Assembly: GCF_004307995.1 (NCBI RefSeq)
Contig: NZ_SIRE01000034.1
Coordinates: 38,587 to 102,586 of the forward strand
Source: Paenibacillus thalictri
Lineage (GTDB): Bacteria; Bacillota; Bacilli; Paenibacillales; NBRC-103111
Reading direction: 5' to 3'
Length of the DNA: 64,000 nt
The translations under genes were made by a program, and so were the position numbers. This document shows positions 15,081 through 24,721 of the stretch, in pieces (position 1 is the stretch's first letter; each line of letters opens with the position of its first letter). The notes below the pieces were generated by a model, which was not told the DNA's origin, made no database searches, and was given only the letters and a program-made list of their open reading frames with translations.

Positions 15081-17609
15081 ATGAGTTTGCTAGGAGCATC
15101 ACAAAAAGCAAGGCGTACGCTGGCGGTAGTCATGAGCATTTGTCTCATCTTTTCATCGCTGGGCGTAGCTTTTGCTGCGGAAGAAGTAAAGGATATTAAG
15201 GGTCACTGGGCCGAAACGTCGCTGCAAACCGGCATCGCAAAAGGCTATATTCAAGGTTACCCTGACAGCACATTCAAGCCCGACAATGCGATTACCCGGG
15301 CCGAATTCGTTACGGTTGTCAACCGGGCATTCGGATTCACGGAAAAGGCGGAGGTACAGGCCAAAGATGTCGACTCGAAAAACTGGGCCTACGACCAGAT
15401 CGCTATCGCATTAAAGGCTGGCTATATCAGCGGTTATTCTGACGGTACGATCAAGCCCGGAAACGTGGTAAGCCGTCAGGAAGTTGCTGTTATGCTAGCG
15501 AAAGTGCTGAAGCTCGACACCGGCAAAGATGCGGACTTGTCCAAATTCAAGGACACGGCCAAACTTCCGGATTGGAGCAAAGCTGCATTTGGCGCCGTGG
15601 TGTCGAAAGGTGTATTCAACGGTTATGAGGACGGGACGCTGGGCTTCGAGAAAAGCCTGACCCGCGCTGAGGCTGTTGTGACATTGGAACGCGCTTTGGG
15701 CGGCGGCACTGCCGCATTTTACAACCAAGCCGGTACATACGGTCCTGCAACTGGGAACGATAAAATTGAAGGCAACGTGGTCATTGGCGCAGCCGGCGTC
15801 ACGCTTCGTAATACGACCATTTCCGGCAACCTGACGATTGGTGAAAACGTCGGAGACGGCGATGTCACTCTCGACAACGTTACCGTTAACGGTGACACCG
15901 TAGTTAATGGCGGAGGCGCCAGTTCGGTTCATTTTAAAGACAGCATATTGGTAACGATCGTTGTCAACAAAAAAACCGGAGAAGTACGGATCGTTGCCGA
16001 AGGCAAGACGACGGTAAAACAAGTCAACGTGCAATCGAGTTCTAAAATTGACAACAGCAATGCTACAAACGGCGGGTTCTCCAACGTGAGCTTGCAGGAC
16101 AAGCTTCCGGCCGGTTCCAAGGTTTCGCTGCTTGGCAGCTTTGAAAATGTCGATATTTCAGCAAAATCCATTGCCGTCGATGTGCCGAACGGCACGATTA
16201 AAAACCTGAATGTAGGCGGTCAAGGCGGCGACACATCGCTTAATTTAGGCAAAGATGCCAAAGTGCTGCAACTGGTACTGAATGCTATACTCAAGGTGCT
16301 CGGCGACGGTAAGATTGACAAAGCTACCATTAACAAGGGAGCAGAAGGCACAACCTTCCAAACGCAGCCGAACTCGGTGCAAAATAACAGCGGCGCTACG
16401 TTTGGACCGGGAAGCGGCAGTAATTATGTAAGTAGCTCAAGTGATGTTATCTATGCTACTTTGGACTCCGTATCTGTACCGGAAAATGGCAAGATCGTAC
16501 TGAATATGACTTACGGTCTGATCAGTTTTACGCCTACCGTCAAGGTTTCTAATAATGGAGGAACGGCAACCGATGTTGCTATTAGCAGCTCCGCAATCGA
16601 CGTGAGTGCAAGAACGCTTACTTTGACCGTACCAACCATTCTTTTGACGGCTTCATCGCAAAATGTAACTTACACGGTCACTTATTCGGGAGTGTCTAAA
16701 ACGGGCAGCATTACATTAAATGCACTTTCCCAAGTGGCGGCGCCAACGGCTAATCCAGCTCCAGGCCCGGTACCTGCTGGAACAACGGTTGCATTGTCTT
16801 CGACAACAGTGGGTGCGGCTGTGTATTACACAGTGGATGGTACAACGCCAACCGCATCCAGTATGTTATACAGCAGTGCGATCGCCATTCAAGGTACGGG
16901 ATCGTTTACGATTAAAGCGTTTGCGGCTTATCAGGGACTGACTGATAGTGAAGTGGCGACATTTACCTATCCAATTATCCCGGCTCCCGGCTTCGCAGCA
17001 GCGCCAACGGCAAGTCCGGCAGCAGGCGCAGTTGCTTCTGGAACCCAAGTTACGCTAAGTTCCGTTAATGCGGCTGTGTATTACACGACGGATAACAGCG
17101 ACCCGACCACTTCCAGCACATTGTTTACCACTCCAATCACAATTACAGGTCCGGTGACGATCAAAGCCATTGCTGCGCAAGAGGGATTGATTAGCAGTCA
17201 GGTAGTAAGCTTCCCGTATACGATAACCAGTTTGCCTACAGTCACAGCCGGTGTATATAGTGTGTTTACCTCATTTGATGCAGCTGTCACTTCCAATGTT
17301 TACGCATTAAGTGTGAGTTCGTCGGTTTATCAAATCGGAGCTAATGATACTAATCCTTATTTAGTAATCAAGTTTGATGACAACCTTGACAGTGATTACT
17401 CAGGAGTAGCTCTTAATACTGACTTACCAGGAGCTCAAGCCAATGCTGTAACTACATCTGTATATCAAGGTGTTTATGTCGCAGTCATTCCTCATAGCAC
17501 ATTGGCTGTTGGTGAAACCTACAATATCACGTTAGGCGGTCTCAAAAGAACAGTTTCTAGTGTGACCTATCAAGTGGATACTATAAGTTTCAGCGTTTAT
17601 AGGCAATGA
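15081..17609 (+). CDS. S-layer-homology surface protein with chitobiase-C-terminal-like repeats
   Basis: The start at 15081 has GAGGAGG close upstream. The 842-residue protein has a signal peptide ending near AFAAEE (about 32), three SLH domains (about 37-210, each with an ITRAE-like motif: ITRAEFV, VSRQEVA, LTRAEAV) that bind pyruvylated cell-wall polymer, then a beta-strand-rich repetitive stretch (about 215-440) of the NGDTVVNGG type that looks like a right-handed beta helix. Two copies of a chitobiase/hexosaminidase C-terminal-like module follow (PTANPAPGPVPAGT and PTASPAAGAVASGT starts, each with YYT(V/T)D). No catalytic domain is evident, so it may be structural or adhesive. Confidence 0.9.
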   Translation: MSLLGASQKARRTLAVVMSICLIFSSLGVAFAAEEVKDIKGHWAETSLQTGIAKGYIQGYPDSTFKPDNAITRAEFVTVVNRAFGFTEKAEVQAKDVDSKNWAYDQIAIALKAGYISGYSDGTIKPGNVVSRQEVAVMLAKVLKLDTGKDADLSKFKDTAKLPDWSKAAFGAVVSKGVFNGYEDGTLGFEKSLTRAEAVVTLERALGGGTAAFYNQAGTYGPATGNDKIEGNVVIGAAGVTLRNTTISGNLTIGENVGDGDVTLDNVTVNGDTVVNGGGASSVHFKDSILVTIVVNKKTGEVRIVAEGKTTVKQVNVQSSSKIDNSNATNGGFSNVSLQDKLPAGSKVSLLGSFENVDISAKSIAVDVPNGTIKNLNVGGQGGDTSLNLGKDAKVLQLVLNAILKVLGDGKIDKATINKGAEGTTFQTQPNSVQNNSGATFGPGSGSNYVSSSSDVIYATLDSVSVPENGKIVLNMTYGLISFTPTVKVSNNGGTATDVAISSSAIDVSARTLTLTVPTILLTASSQNVTYTVTYSGVSKTGSITLNALSQVAAPTANPAPGPVPAGTTVALSSTTVGAAVYYTVDGTTPTASSMLYSSAIAIQGTGSFTIKAFAAYQGLTDSEVATFTYPIIPAPGFAAAPTASPAAGAVASGTQVTLSSVNAAVYYTTDNSDPTTSSTLFTTPITITGPVTIKAIAAQEGLISSQVVSFPYTITSLPTVTAGVYSVFTSFDAAVTSNVYALSVSSSVYQIGANDTNPYLVIKFDDNLDSDYSGVALNTDLPGAQANAVTTSVYQGVYVAVIPHSTLAVGETYNITLGGLKRTVSSVTYQVDTISFSVYRQ

Positions 17610-17626
17610 TGCACTTATTTTGTCGG

Positions 17627-17659
17627 GGTCAAACCTTGAAAAAGGTTTGACTCTTTTTT
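17627..17659 (+). terminator. Rho-independent terminator of the SLH gene
   Basis: GTCAAACCTT pairs perfectly with AAGGTTTGAC and is followed by CTTTTTT. Confidence 0.9.
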
Positions 17660-17706
17660 CATTATCCCGGAGAATGGGAGTAGCATATTGTGGAGGTATT
17701 TTTCGC

Positions 17707-18366
17707 GTGAAAGAAAATAAAGTTGCATTCATATTGATACCTATTCTGCTCATTGCAGCAATTGCGGTTTACTTCACTATGAAAGTTCCAGACGAGGTGG
17801 AGACCGCATCCTCTTGTTATTCGCAAGCGACGGCTGCTGTTCAGAGCCAAAAGTGGGAAGACGCGAAGAAGCAATTAAATCAATGCAAGCTAAAGTATCA
17901 GGGGGACGGAAAATTTGATTTTCAACTAGGGAATGTCGCACGTATGCAAAATCAAATGGATCAAGCTTTAACCTACTATCTATCTGCGTTGGGCACTTCA
18001 CCGCAGTTAATTGAAGCCTATAATAATGCGGCGGCAATTAAAATGCTGCAAAACAAATTGGATGACGCCATGAGCATCATAGAGGATGGGCTGAAACAGA
18101 AACCCGACTATAAGGACTTGAATTTTAAAAAAGGGCAACTTCTGTATTTAAAGCAGCAATACACACAAGTTGTTCCACTGCTGGAGCCGCTTGTGGGTGA
18201 CCCGGAGTATTTTGAAGCTTACCGGTTTTTGGGGTTGTCGCAGTACAAGCTTGGTCAAAAGCCGCAGGCTTTAAATTCTCTTGCGGAATATTTGCAGAAG
18301 GCTTCGCCAACCACCCAAGGTTTACAGGAGATTGAGCGAATTGTCGCAGAGTTAAAGTCACCTTAA
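17707..18366 (+). CDS. Membrane-anchored TPR protein
   Basis: GTG at 17707 is chosen because GGAGG (17692-17696) lies ten bases upstream; earlier in-frame starts fall in or near the preceding terminator. The 219-residue product has one N-terminal membrane helix (about 6-24) and then at least three to four tetratricopeptide repeats (QSQKWEDAKKQL, NQMDQALTYYLSALG, NKLDDAMSIIEDGL, LGQKPQALNSLAEYL), which form a protein-binding superhelix. Cysteines near 37 and 57 might form a disulfide if the domain is outside the cell. Its function is unknown. It lies between the SLH gene and the coiled-coil gene, each with its own signals. Confidence 0.8.
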   Translation: MKENKVAFILIPILLIAAIAVYFTMKVPDEVETASSCYSQATAAVQSQKWEDAKKQLNQCKLKYQGDGKFDFQLGNVARMQNQMDQALTYYLSALGTSPQLIEAYNNAAAIKMLQNKLDDAMSIIEDGLKQKPDYKDLNFKKGQLLYLKQQYTQVVPLLEPLVGDPEYFEAYRFLGLSQYKLGQKPQALNSLAEYLQKASPTTQGLQEIERIVAELKSP

Positions 18367-18450
18367 CTTAAGATTAGACAAACACATTTTAAACGGAACT
18401 TGAAATATTAATATCCATTAACAGGAACATATATTCCTATTTTGTATTTC

Positions 18451-18480
18451 TTGTGTTAAAATGATATGTATTAATATACT
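18451..18480 (+). promoter_or_regulatory. Candidate sigma-A promoter, with nearby inverted repeat
   Basis: TTGTGT (18451-18456) and TATACT (18475-18480) are 18 bases apart and 25 bases before the coiled-coil gene. An AGGAA/TTCCT inverted pair at about 18422-18437 upstream could be an operator. Confidence 0.5.
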
Positions 18481-18504
18481 ATTAAGAGCAGGAGAGTGAT
18501 TCGA

Positions 18505-18834
18505 ATGAGCGAGCAAATGCTGCAGCATATTATCGACCAATTGAGCCAAATTAATGATAGATTGACCCATGTGGAAACCAACATGGCGACCAAAGACGAC
18601 ATCTCGAACATGGCAACCAAAGATGACATCTCGAACATGGCGACCAAAGACGACATCGCAAAATTGGCGACCAAAGAGGATATTGCCATTCTGCCGTTTA
18701 TTCAACAAGCCGTTCTCGAGACAAACGAAACGGTCAAAAGAATCGAACTGACCCAAGAACGCCACAGCAAAATTATCGATCTGCTATCAGCCCGTTCTAT
18801 TGAGCATGAGTCTATTTTAAAACAGCTCAGATAA
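18505..18834 (+). CDS. Coiled-coil protein with four tandem nine-residue repeats
   Basis: The start ATG at 18505 has GGAGAGTGA nearby. The 109-residue product begins MSEQMLQHIIDQLSQIND and is predicted to be almost wholly helical. Residues about 27-62 are four consecutive nine-residue units (MATKDDISN twice, then MATKDDIAK and LATKEDIAI) encoded by four 27-base tandem units at 18583-18690. The rest is heptad-like. Proteins with TKDDI-type repeats are common and uncharacterised in Bacillota and phages; no function is known. The nearly identical DNA repeats make copy number likely to vary between strains. Confidence 0.75.
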   Translation: MSEQMLQHIIDQLSQINDRLTHVETNMATKDDISNMATKDDISNMATKDDIAKLATKEDIAILPFIQQAVLETNETVKRIELTQERHSKIIDLLSARSIEHESILKQLR

Positions 18835-19131
18835 CCTCGCTTACGACCATTTTTTTCCTAACCAACGAAGAACCCGCCACCAAAACATCCTCATTGCAAC
18901 GATGCGCTTTAATGATTAAGGCTGCTCGCCGTTCACTAAAGATATCTTTTTCCTATTCAGGTAAAAATATGATTTGTTGTAAAGGTTGATTTTTTCTTTT
19001 GCCCGACGTTGGTGTTTTTTGCCTATACTTTTTAGGGAAATCTCCATATTCGGCGGTTCAAAAACATGTTACAATCTTCGTAGCAGCAAGGATTGTAAGC
19101 GTTTTACCGCGCAGCAAGAGGGGAGTCCGCC
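18835..19131. other. Intergenic region before the DUF2334 gene
   Basis: No gene is seen. TTACAAT near 19071 could be a -10 box. A TGTAAGCGTTTTAC element at about 19095 resembles a catabolite-repression site but mismatches the consensus at its end. Confidence 0.4.
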
Positions 19132-21039
19132 ATGTTCAAAATCGGCATATCCAGGATCCGTTGGATCCGCTATTTGTTATCCGGATGTATTATCGTTTTA
19201 TTATTTACGGCTTATCGCATTATTACCGTTGAAGGTGAGCCGATTATGCCGAAGTTTGTTCTGATGCGGCTTGAAGATATCGGTCCCGGTGGCCAATATG
19301 CCACAATGGACGATCTGGGCAAATTGCGTGCCGTTTTGGAATTTTTGCAAAATAATCATGCCGCATTTCATCTGGCTGTTATTCCGAGGTGGATCGATTA
19401 TCCCGCAGAAGGCGGAAAATATGATGTTTCGTTAGATCAGAAGGACAACGCATATGTTCGGGCTTTTAACCGTCTGCTGCATCAGGCGCAGCAGAACGGG
19501 GCGGTGGTCGGCATGCACGGTTACACGCACCAGGTCGGCAATGCACGTCGCGCGGACGGCCATCAGGAGAGCGGGATCGGCAATGAGTTTAACTCGCCGG
19601 GGGATAACGAAACGATGTCTGCGGCTTTCGCGAAGCCGCGAATGCTGGAAGGCCTCCGTATCATGGAGAGCGCAGGGTTTCATCCAACCTTCTGGGAAGC
19701 GCCGCATTACCGCTCAACTTCGGAACAAGATGCGATGTTTCGCAATTACTTCGGTTTGAATTATCAGGCGGAGGTGCAAAATCACCGCAGCGCGCCGGCT
19801 GTATTTTACATGAACCAGCGCAATACGGGGTATGGGGTTCCTACATTGGGATCGGTTTATGTGCCGACGCCTTTTGATTATATCGCTTATAACAAAGACG
19901 AACGGGTCATTTTGGACCGGTTGGGCAAAACCAATAACATCAACTCGTTTTTTTACCATCCGTTTCTGGAGTTCAAGCAGTTGATCCCGGTGACGGACGA
20001 TGAGGGGCGGCCGGTCATTCGCGACGGTTTGCCGGAATATGCCTATCCGGTTCAAGAGAAGACGAATTTGCAGAAACTGCTGGCCGGACTTAAAGCCAAA
20101 GATTACCGTATGTACACGATTCACGATTATGTGCCGTTCACCCCGGCTCAAAGCGTCGTTGTTGGTTCCTCCAAAGAAGCAAAGCTTGCGGTCGGCGATG
20201 TAACCGGAGACAAACAAGCTGATCTTGTACGTTGGGATACGGCATCCGGAGATATCACGGTTGTGCCTTGTGATTACAAGCGAGCTCGAAACGAGCAGCA
20301 GCCTCAGCCGCAAAAATGGGCACGTATCCCATATGCCAATGGCGCGGCGATGACTTTATACGATACCAACGGAAGCGGAATCAGCGATTTGTATGTGTTC
20401 CAGCCAAGCGGCAAGCTGGAGGTATACACAGCAAACGGGGCAAAATTTGTTTCAGGACGAAGCTGGGCGGTTCCGCCCGGTGAATGGAATCAGATTTCCG
20501 TACAAAAACAACCTAACGGCGATGTGCTTGTGGCCGCGTTATCTCAAGACAGAACGCAGCTTGGTGGCGTCTGGCTGAGCAAAGGCGCAGCACAGCCGCT
20601 AAAGCCATACCTGTTCAGAACGGCGATAAAAACACTGCCGGTCGTTCATCCGTTGGCCGATGGCGCAGCCGGTGTATTTATTTCAAAAAAAGACACCGTT
20701 GGCGGTTTGCAGCTTACAGTGGATACGGCGGCATTGGCGTGGAAGATGCAAAAGCTGGAGTTTAACGTGCCTGAGGAGAACGGAGAGATCCGCTTCGGTG
20801 ATTTTAACGGCGACGGGTTGGAAGATATTTTGCGTTGGGATGCTGCAAACATGCGGTATACTGTGTATTTGCGGAATGAGAACGGAGAATATCGGCTGCT
20901 TTCGACATTTGGCCCATGGGGAAAATCCGGGCAAAGATTGCTTATCGCCGATTTTGACGGCAATGGGAAGATGGACATTGGTATTTTCGGCAGCCAAGAT
21001 CCGTATCTGGACATTGCGCTTTCATTTGAGTCGATATAA
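19132..21039 (+). CDS. Extracytoplasmic DUF2334 protein with C-terminal FG-GAP/VCBS repeats
   Basis: The 635-residue protein has an N-terminal membrane helix (about 12-27). A DUF2334 domain follows, related to polysaccharide deacetylases (FVLMRLEDIGPGG and MHGYTHQVGN give the D and HxxxH-like metal ligands; about 38-345). The C-terminal half contains repeated calcium-loop-like motifs VGDVTGDKQADLVRWD, GDFNGDGLEDILRWD and ADFDGNGKMDIGIFG, typical of FG-GAP/VCBS beta-propeller blades. It is probably a surface or secreted polysaccharide-processing protein. A good AGGGGAG ribosome site precedes ATG, and a terminator follows. No substrate can be named. Confidence 0.85.
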   Translation: MFKIGISRIRWIRYLLSGCIIVLLFTAYRIITVEGEPIMPKFVLMRLEDIGPGGQYATMDDLGKLRAVLEFLQNNHAAFHLAVIPRWIDYPAEGGKYDVSLDQKDNAYVRAFNRLLHQAQQNGAVVGMHGYTHQVGNARRADGHQESGIGNEFNSPGDNETMSAAFAKPRMLEGLRIMESAGFHPTFWEAPHYRSTSEQDAMFRNYFGLNYQAEVQNHRSAPAVFYMNQRNTGYGVPTLGSVYVPTPFDYIAYNKDERVILDRLGKTNNINSFFYHPFLEFKQLIPVTDDEGRPVIRDGLPEYAYPVQEKTNLQKLLAGLKAKDYRMYTIHDYVPFTPAQSVVVGSSKEAKLAVGDVTGDKQADLVRWDTASGDITVVPCDYKRARNEQQPQPQKWARIPYANGAAMTLYDTNGSGISDLYVFQPSGKLEVYTANGAKFVSGRSWAVPPGEWNQISVQKQPNGDVLVAALSQDRTQLGGVWLSKGAAQPLKPYLFRTAIKTLPVVHPLADGAAGVFISKKDTVGGLQLTVDTAALAWKMQKLEFNVPEENGEIRFGDFNGDGLEDILRWDAANMRYTVYLRNENGEYRLLSTFGPWGKSGQRLLIADFDGNGKMDIGIFGSQDPYLDIALSFESI

Positions 21040-21070
21040 ACCGCTATTATTCATTCATTATGCGTTAGAA

Positions 21071-21119
21071 AAAGCAATTCCTTGGAGCCGCTGCCCGCGG
21101 CAAGAGGGATTGCTTTTAT
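21071..21119 (+). terminator. Rho-independent terminator
   Basis: AAGCAATTCC pairs with GGGATTGCTT and is followed by a T-rich run after the DUF2334 gene. Confidence 0.75.
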
Positions 21120-21236
21120 TTAGTTATGTGTTCTCTTGCGGACCGGCGAAGAATACGTCAGAATAAAAAGGCTGCACTTTCAAGACGATTATTAAAGTGG
21201 CTGAAAACAGGCCTAAAAGGATCGAAAGGAGACGGT

Positions 21237-22592
21237 ATGTTTACAAACTGGAAGCTGATCCTGAGTCTAGCCATCCCTTCGGTAGTTTCATTTGCGTCGG
21301 CTACGGTGACGGGGACAATTAATCTCATCATGGTTGGACAGATGGGAGCGCTGGTGATCGCGATTGTCGGTGTATCCAACATTATTTGCTACAACGGGTG
21401 GGCGCTTTGCTCCGGCGTAGGGAATTCGATCAATTATTTGGTAGCGCAAAATTACGGGGCCGGCGATATGAAAAAAGGAATCGAACGCACATATGCCGCG
21501 CTTTGCTTATGCCTCGCGGTTGTTCTGCTGATTGTGCTGGCCGGTCTATTGGCGCCGGGGCTTATTTTACGGCTGATGGGCGGATCGGAGGAATTCGTGG
21601 CGGCGGGAACCGAATATTTGCGGTACCGGTTGTTTGCGATCGCGGCGACAACAGTAGGGTTCGTGTTCCACGGATTTTTCCGCGGTATCGGCGATACGCG
21701 GACGCCGATGGTGCTGTCGCTTGCGGCTAACGGAGTGATGATCTTTTTTACATATGTATTGACTTACGGAAAACTCGGTTTTCCGGAATGGGGGCTTGTC
21801 GGAGCGGGGATCGCCGTACTCATCGGGGAACTGGTTAATGTGGCGGGTTGTGTATATGTGTATTTTTTTAAGCTGCACGACCGTTATCAGACCCGGACCC
21901 GCATGGCTATCGACAGGGCGGAAGCGAAGCTGATTGCCTCGGAGAGCGGCAAGCTGGGCATGCAGGAAGTGGCGATGAGCCTGTCGATGTTTGTATTTAC
22001 GATGTTTGTGACCCGGCTTGGCACCGAAGCGTTGGCCGCCAACGAGGTGGCGCTGAATGTGATGAGCCTTGGTTTTATGCCGGCGTTTGCATTTGGCGCG
22101 ACGGCGACGATTCTGGTGGGGCAGGAAATAGGCAAAGGCAATCCGCGGGAAGCGCGGCGTGTAGGCACCGATGTCGCAGTGCTTGGCAGTTTGTTCCTGC
22201 TTGTGCTGGGGCTTGGCGAATTCGTGTTTGCCGAGCAGGTAGCTCGCATCTATACGCACGATCCTGCGGTATATGAACTGACGGCGCAGTTGATACGCAT
22301 TTCCGCATTTATGCAGCTGTTCGACGGCCTGCTGAACTTTTACGCCGGAGGCTTAAGAGGGATCGGCGACACGACGTTTTTGCTGCGTTCCTCGTTTTTG
22401 CTGAGCTGGCTGGTGTTCATTCCGCTGACCTACGTACTGACGTTTCTGCTCGAGCTTCACAGCATCGGGTCATGGATTTCGCTGTATACCTTCCTAGCTT
22501 TGTTTGCTGTCACAATCATGATCCGCTTCTATCGCACCGATTGGTCGCAAGTTGTCATGAAGCAGGCGGAACCAGGACATAGCCACAGTTAA
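21237..22592 (+). CDS. MATE-family multidrug/sodium antiporter
   Basis: The start at 21237 has AAGGAG five bases upstream; in-frame codons before it overlap the preceding terminator. The 451-residue product has the roughly twelve hydrophobic segments and length of the MATE family, with typical family stretches such as NLIMVGQMGA, GVGNSINYLVAQNYGAGD and its second-half counterpart ATILVGQEIGKGNP. FFRGIGDTRTPM and AGGLRGIGDTT mark the two homologous halves. These transporters expel cationic compounds against a sodium or proton gradient. The gene stands alone with a terminator on each side. Confidence 0.92.
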   Translation: MFTNWKLILSLAIPSVVSFASATVTGTINLIMVGQMGALVIAIVGVSNIICYNGWALCSGVGNSINYLVAQNYGAGDMKKGIERTYAALCLCLAVVLLIVLAGLLAPGLILRLMGGSEEFVAAGTEYLRYRLFAIAATTVGFVFHGFFRGIGDTRTPMVLSLAANGVMIFFTYVLTYGKLGFPEWGLVGAGIAVLIGELVNVAGCVYVYFFKLHDRYQTRTRMAIDRAEAKLIASESGKLGMQEVAMSLSMFVFTMFVTRLGTEALAANEVALNVMSLGFMPAFAFGATATILVGQEIGKGNPREARRVGTDVAVLGSLFLLVLGLGEFVFAEQVARIYTHDPAVYELTAQLIRISAFMQLFDGLLNFYAGGLRGIGDTTFLLRSSFLLSWLVFIPLTYVLTFLLELHSIGSWISLYTFLALFAVTIMIRFYRTDWSQVVMKQAEPGHSHS

Positions 22593-22596
22593 CCCA

Positions 22597-22648
22597 AAGC
22601 ATAGTGCCGGTCAAGGATGATTTTTTGACCGGTTCCATGCTTTTTTTA
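22597..22648 (+). terminator. Rho-independent terminator of the MATE gene
   Basis: AAAGCAT...CCGGTCA pairs with TGACCGG...CATGCTTT and is followed by seven T. Confidence 0.85.
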
Positions 22649-22837
22649 GTTTACAAAATGCTTGGCCCGTTCCATCCCCTTCCTCCATTTCACTCCGCTT
22701 TTCCCGGAGAGTCTTTCATTCCATTTATACCGCCCGCATGTTAAGAGGATTTTAAAAGAAATCGGTTTTTACTATTATGGCGGTTGTCCCGGTTTGTTCC
22801 TATAATTAAAAAAAACAACTAACCGAGGTGACAACGA

Positions 22838-23779
22838 TTGGACGCAGCTACATCCCCGCTAGCCAAAACTCGCGAAAAATCCAGACAAAAACGCTGGGAA
22901 TCGCCGATTGCCGGATATTTATTCATATCGCCTTGGCTGATCGGATTTTTCACACTGACGATTTATCCCATGATTCAATCTTTATATTATTCGTTCACTG
23001 ATTTCTCCTTGCTAGAAGAGCCGAATTGGGTTGGCATCCGAAATTACCAGAGGATATTGACGACAGACGATAAATTCGTTCAATCCGTCAAAGTGACCTT
23101 CACTTATGTGTTGACCTCGGTACCTCTGCGGTTGGTTGCGGCTTTGCTGATTGCCATGCTGCTGGTCAAAAGCGTAAGAGGCATGTCCGTCTACCGCACC
23201 GCCATCTATTTTCCTTCGCTGATCGGCAGCAGCATCGCCGTATCGATATTATGGCGAAATATTTTCGGCAAAGACGGGTACATCAACCACCTGTTAAGTT
23301 ATGTCGGCATTGACGGCCCCGGCTGGGTAACCGACCCGGATACGGCGCTGGGGACCTTGGTCCTGCTCGTTGTCTGGCAGTTCGGTTCGGCCATGGTCAT
23401 CTTTCTGGCGGGGCTCAAGCAAATTCCGCACGATTTGTACGAAGCTTCCTCCGTGGACGGAGCAGGCAAGCTAAGGCAGTTTTTTAACATCACACTCCCG
23501 ATGCTGACGCCGACCATCTATTTTAATCTGATCATGGGCATCATTTCTTCCTTTCAAATGTTTACTCCGGCGATGATCATCACTCACGGGGGGCCGGTCA
23601 ATTCGACGTATGCATATGCCTTGTATTTATACGAGAGAGGTTTTGGACAACTGCAGATGGGTTACGCCTCGGGCCTGGCCTGGATCATGCTGCTGCTGAT
23701 CGCCGCTTCGACTTCGATTATTTTCTTCACCTCTAAATACTGGGTATTCTACGAAACGGAAGGAGGGAAAAAGCGATGA
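22838..23779 (+). CDS. Carbohydrate ABC transporter permease (MalF/UgpA type)
   Basis: A TTG start at 22838 is preceded by GAGGTGA (22825-22831). The 313-residue protein has a basic N-terminal segment, six membrane helices and the EAA loop (DLYEASSVDGAGKLRQFFNITLP) that contacts the ATPase. It pairs with the next permease, whose ATG overlaps its TGA by four bases. The operon is permease-permease-binding protein-isomerase-dehydrogenase. No ATPase gene is present, so a shared MsmX-type ATPase is expected, as is usual in Bacillota. A TATAAT at 22801-22806 lacks a good -35 box, which fits activator-dependent expression. Confidence 0.92.
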   Translation: MDAATSPLAKTREKSRQKRWESPIAGYLFISPWLIGFFTLTIYPMIQSLYYSFTDFSLLEEPNWVGIRNYQRILTTDDKFVQSVKVTFTYVLTSVPLRLVAALLIAMLLVKSVRGMSVYRTAIYFPSLIGSSIAVSILWRNIFGKDGYINHLLSYVGIDGPGWVTDPDTALGTLVLLVVWQFGSAMVIFLAGLKQIPHDLYEASSVDGAGKLRQFFNITLPMLTPTIYFNLIMGIISSFQMFTPAMIITHGGPVNSTYAYALYLYERGFGQLQMGYASGLAWIMLLLIAASTSIIFFTSKYWVFYETEGGKKR

Positions 23780-24624
23780 AGTCAAGCGGAGCCGCCAAAC
23801 TTTTGTACCGCCACCTATTCCTGACGATAACAAGTATTCTTATGATTTACCCCGTGATTTGGTGGGTAGGCGCCTCGCTGAAGTCCAATGAGGAGCTGAG
23901 CATGCCCGGCTTGTTCCCAAGCAAGCTGATGTGGAACAATTTTACGGATGGCTGGAAAGCCGTTCCGGGGCACACATTTACCGATTTCTACATCAACAAT
24001 TTTCAGCTGGAAGCGGGCATATTGGTGACCACGGTATTTTCCTGCAGCTTGGTTGCATTTGGGTTTGCCCGGCTCGATTTTCCGCTGAGAAACTTTTGGT
24101 TCTCGATTCTGATGCTCACGCTGATGCTGCCGGGCCAAGTGACGATTATTCCGCAGTATGCGCTGTTTCATCATTTCGGCTGGGTAAATACATATTTGCC
24201 TTTTATCGTACCTCACTCTTTGGCCGGAGGCGCCGGGGGCACCTTCTTTGTCTTCCTGCTCATTCAATTTATCCGGGGCATTCCCAGGGAATTGGATGAA
24301 TCGGCCAAAATGGACGGCTGCAGCTGGTTCGGCATTTACTGGAGAATTGTGCTTCCGCTAACCAAGCCGGCGCTGGTCACCGTATTGATTTATTGCTTCC
24401 TATGGAATTGGGACGATTTCTTCGGCCATCTGCTTTATCTCAATTCTGTTGATAAATACACGGTGGGGCTTGCATTAAGAATGGTCAACGACTCGCAATC
24501 CGCCCAAGCGTGGGGCCAACTGCTGGCCATGGGACTTGTTTCGATCATCCCTTGCGCAATCATCTTTTTTATGGCCCAGAAGCATTTTGTCGAGGGGATC
24601 GCGACAACGGGGATTAAGGGCTGA
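23776..24624 (+). CDS. Carbohydrate ABC transporter permease (MalG/UgpE type)
   Basis: This 282-residue partner permease has six membrane helices and the EAA loop RELDESAKMDGCSWFGIYWRI in altered CUT1 form. It begins inside the preceding permease stop (ATGA overlap), implying coupled translation. Together they form the membrane channel for the sugar bound by the lipoprotein encoded next. About 100 bases separate it from that lipoprotein gene, with ATTCTTA/TAAGAAT arms at about 24674-24691. Confidence 0.92.
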   Translation: MKSSGAAKLLYRHLFLTITSILMIYPVIWWVGASLKSNEELSMPGLFPSKLMWNNFTDGWKAVPGHTFTDFYINNFQLEAGILVTTVFSCSLVAFGFARLDFPLRNFWFSILMLTLMLPGQVTIIPQYALFHHFGWVNTYLPFIVPHSLAGGAGGTFFVFLLIQFIRGIPRELDESAKMDGCSWFGIYWRIVLPLTKPALVTVLIYCFLWNWDDFFGHLLYLNSVDKYTVGLALRMVNDSQSAQAWGQLLAMGLVSIIPCAIIFFMAQKHFVEGIATTGIKG

Positions 24625-24721
24625 TGCATGTGCTTTATTATGACTCTAAGATTTAAGGTAACAAGGTGACGATTATTCTTAACTTTAAGAATATATTAAA
24701 ACAATAATGGAGGAACTTAAC

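Noticed and set aside
18583..18690. CRISPR-like repeat array
   Set aside because: The 27-base units are contiguous without spacers and lie in frame within a protein gene.
19095..19108. TGTAAGCGTTTTAC as a catabolite-responsive element
   Set aside because: The last two positions mismatch the cre consensus and the gene downstream is not an obvious catabolic gene.
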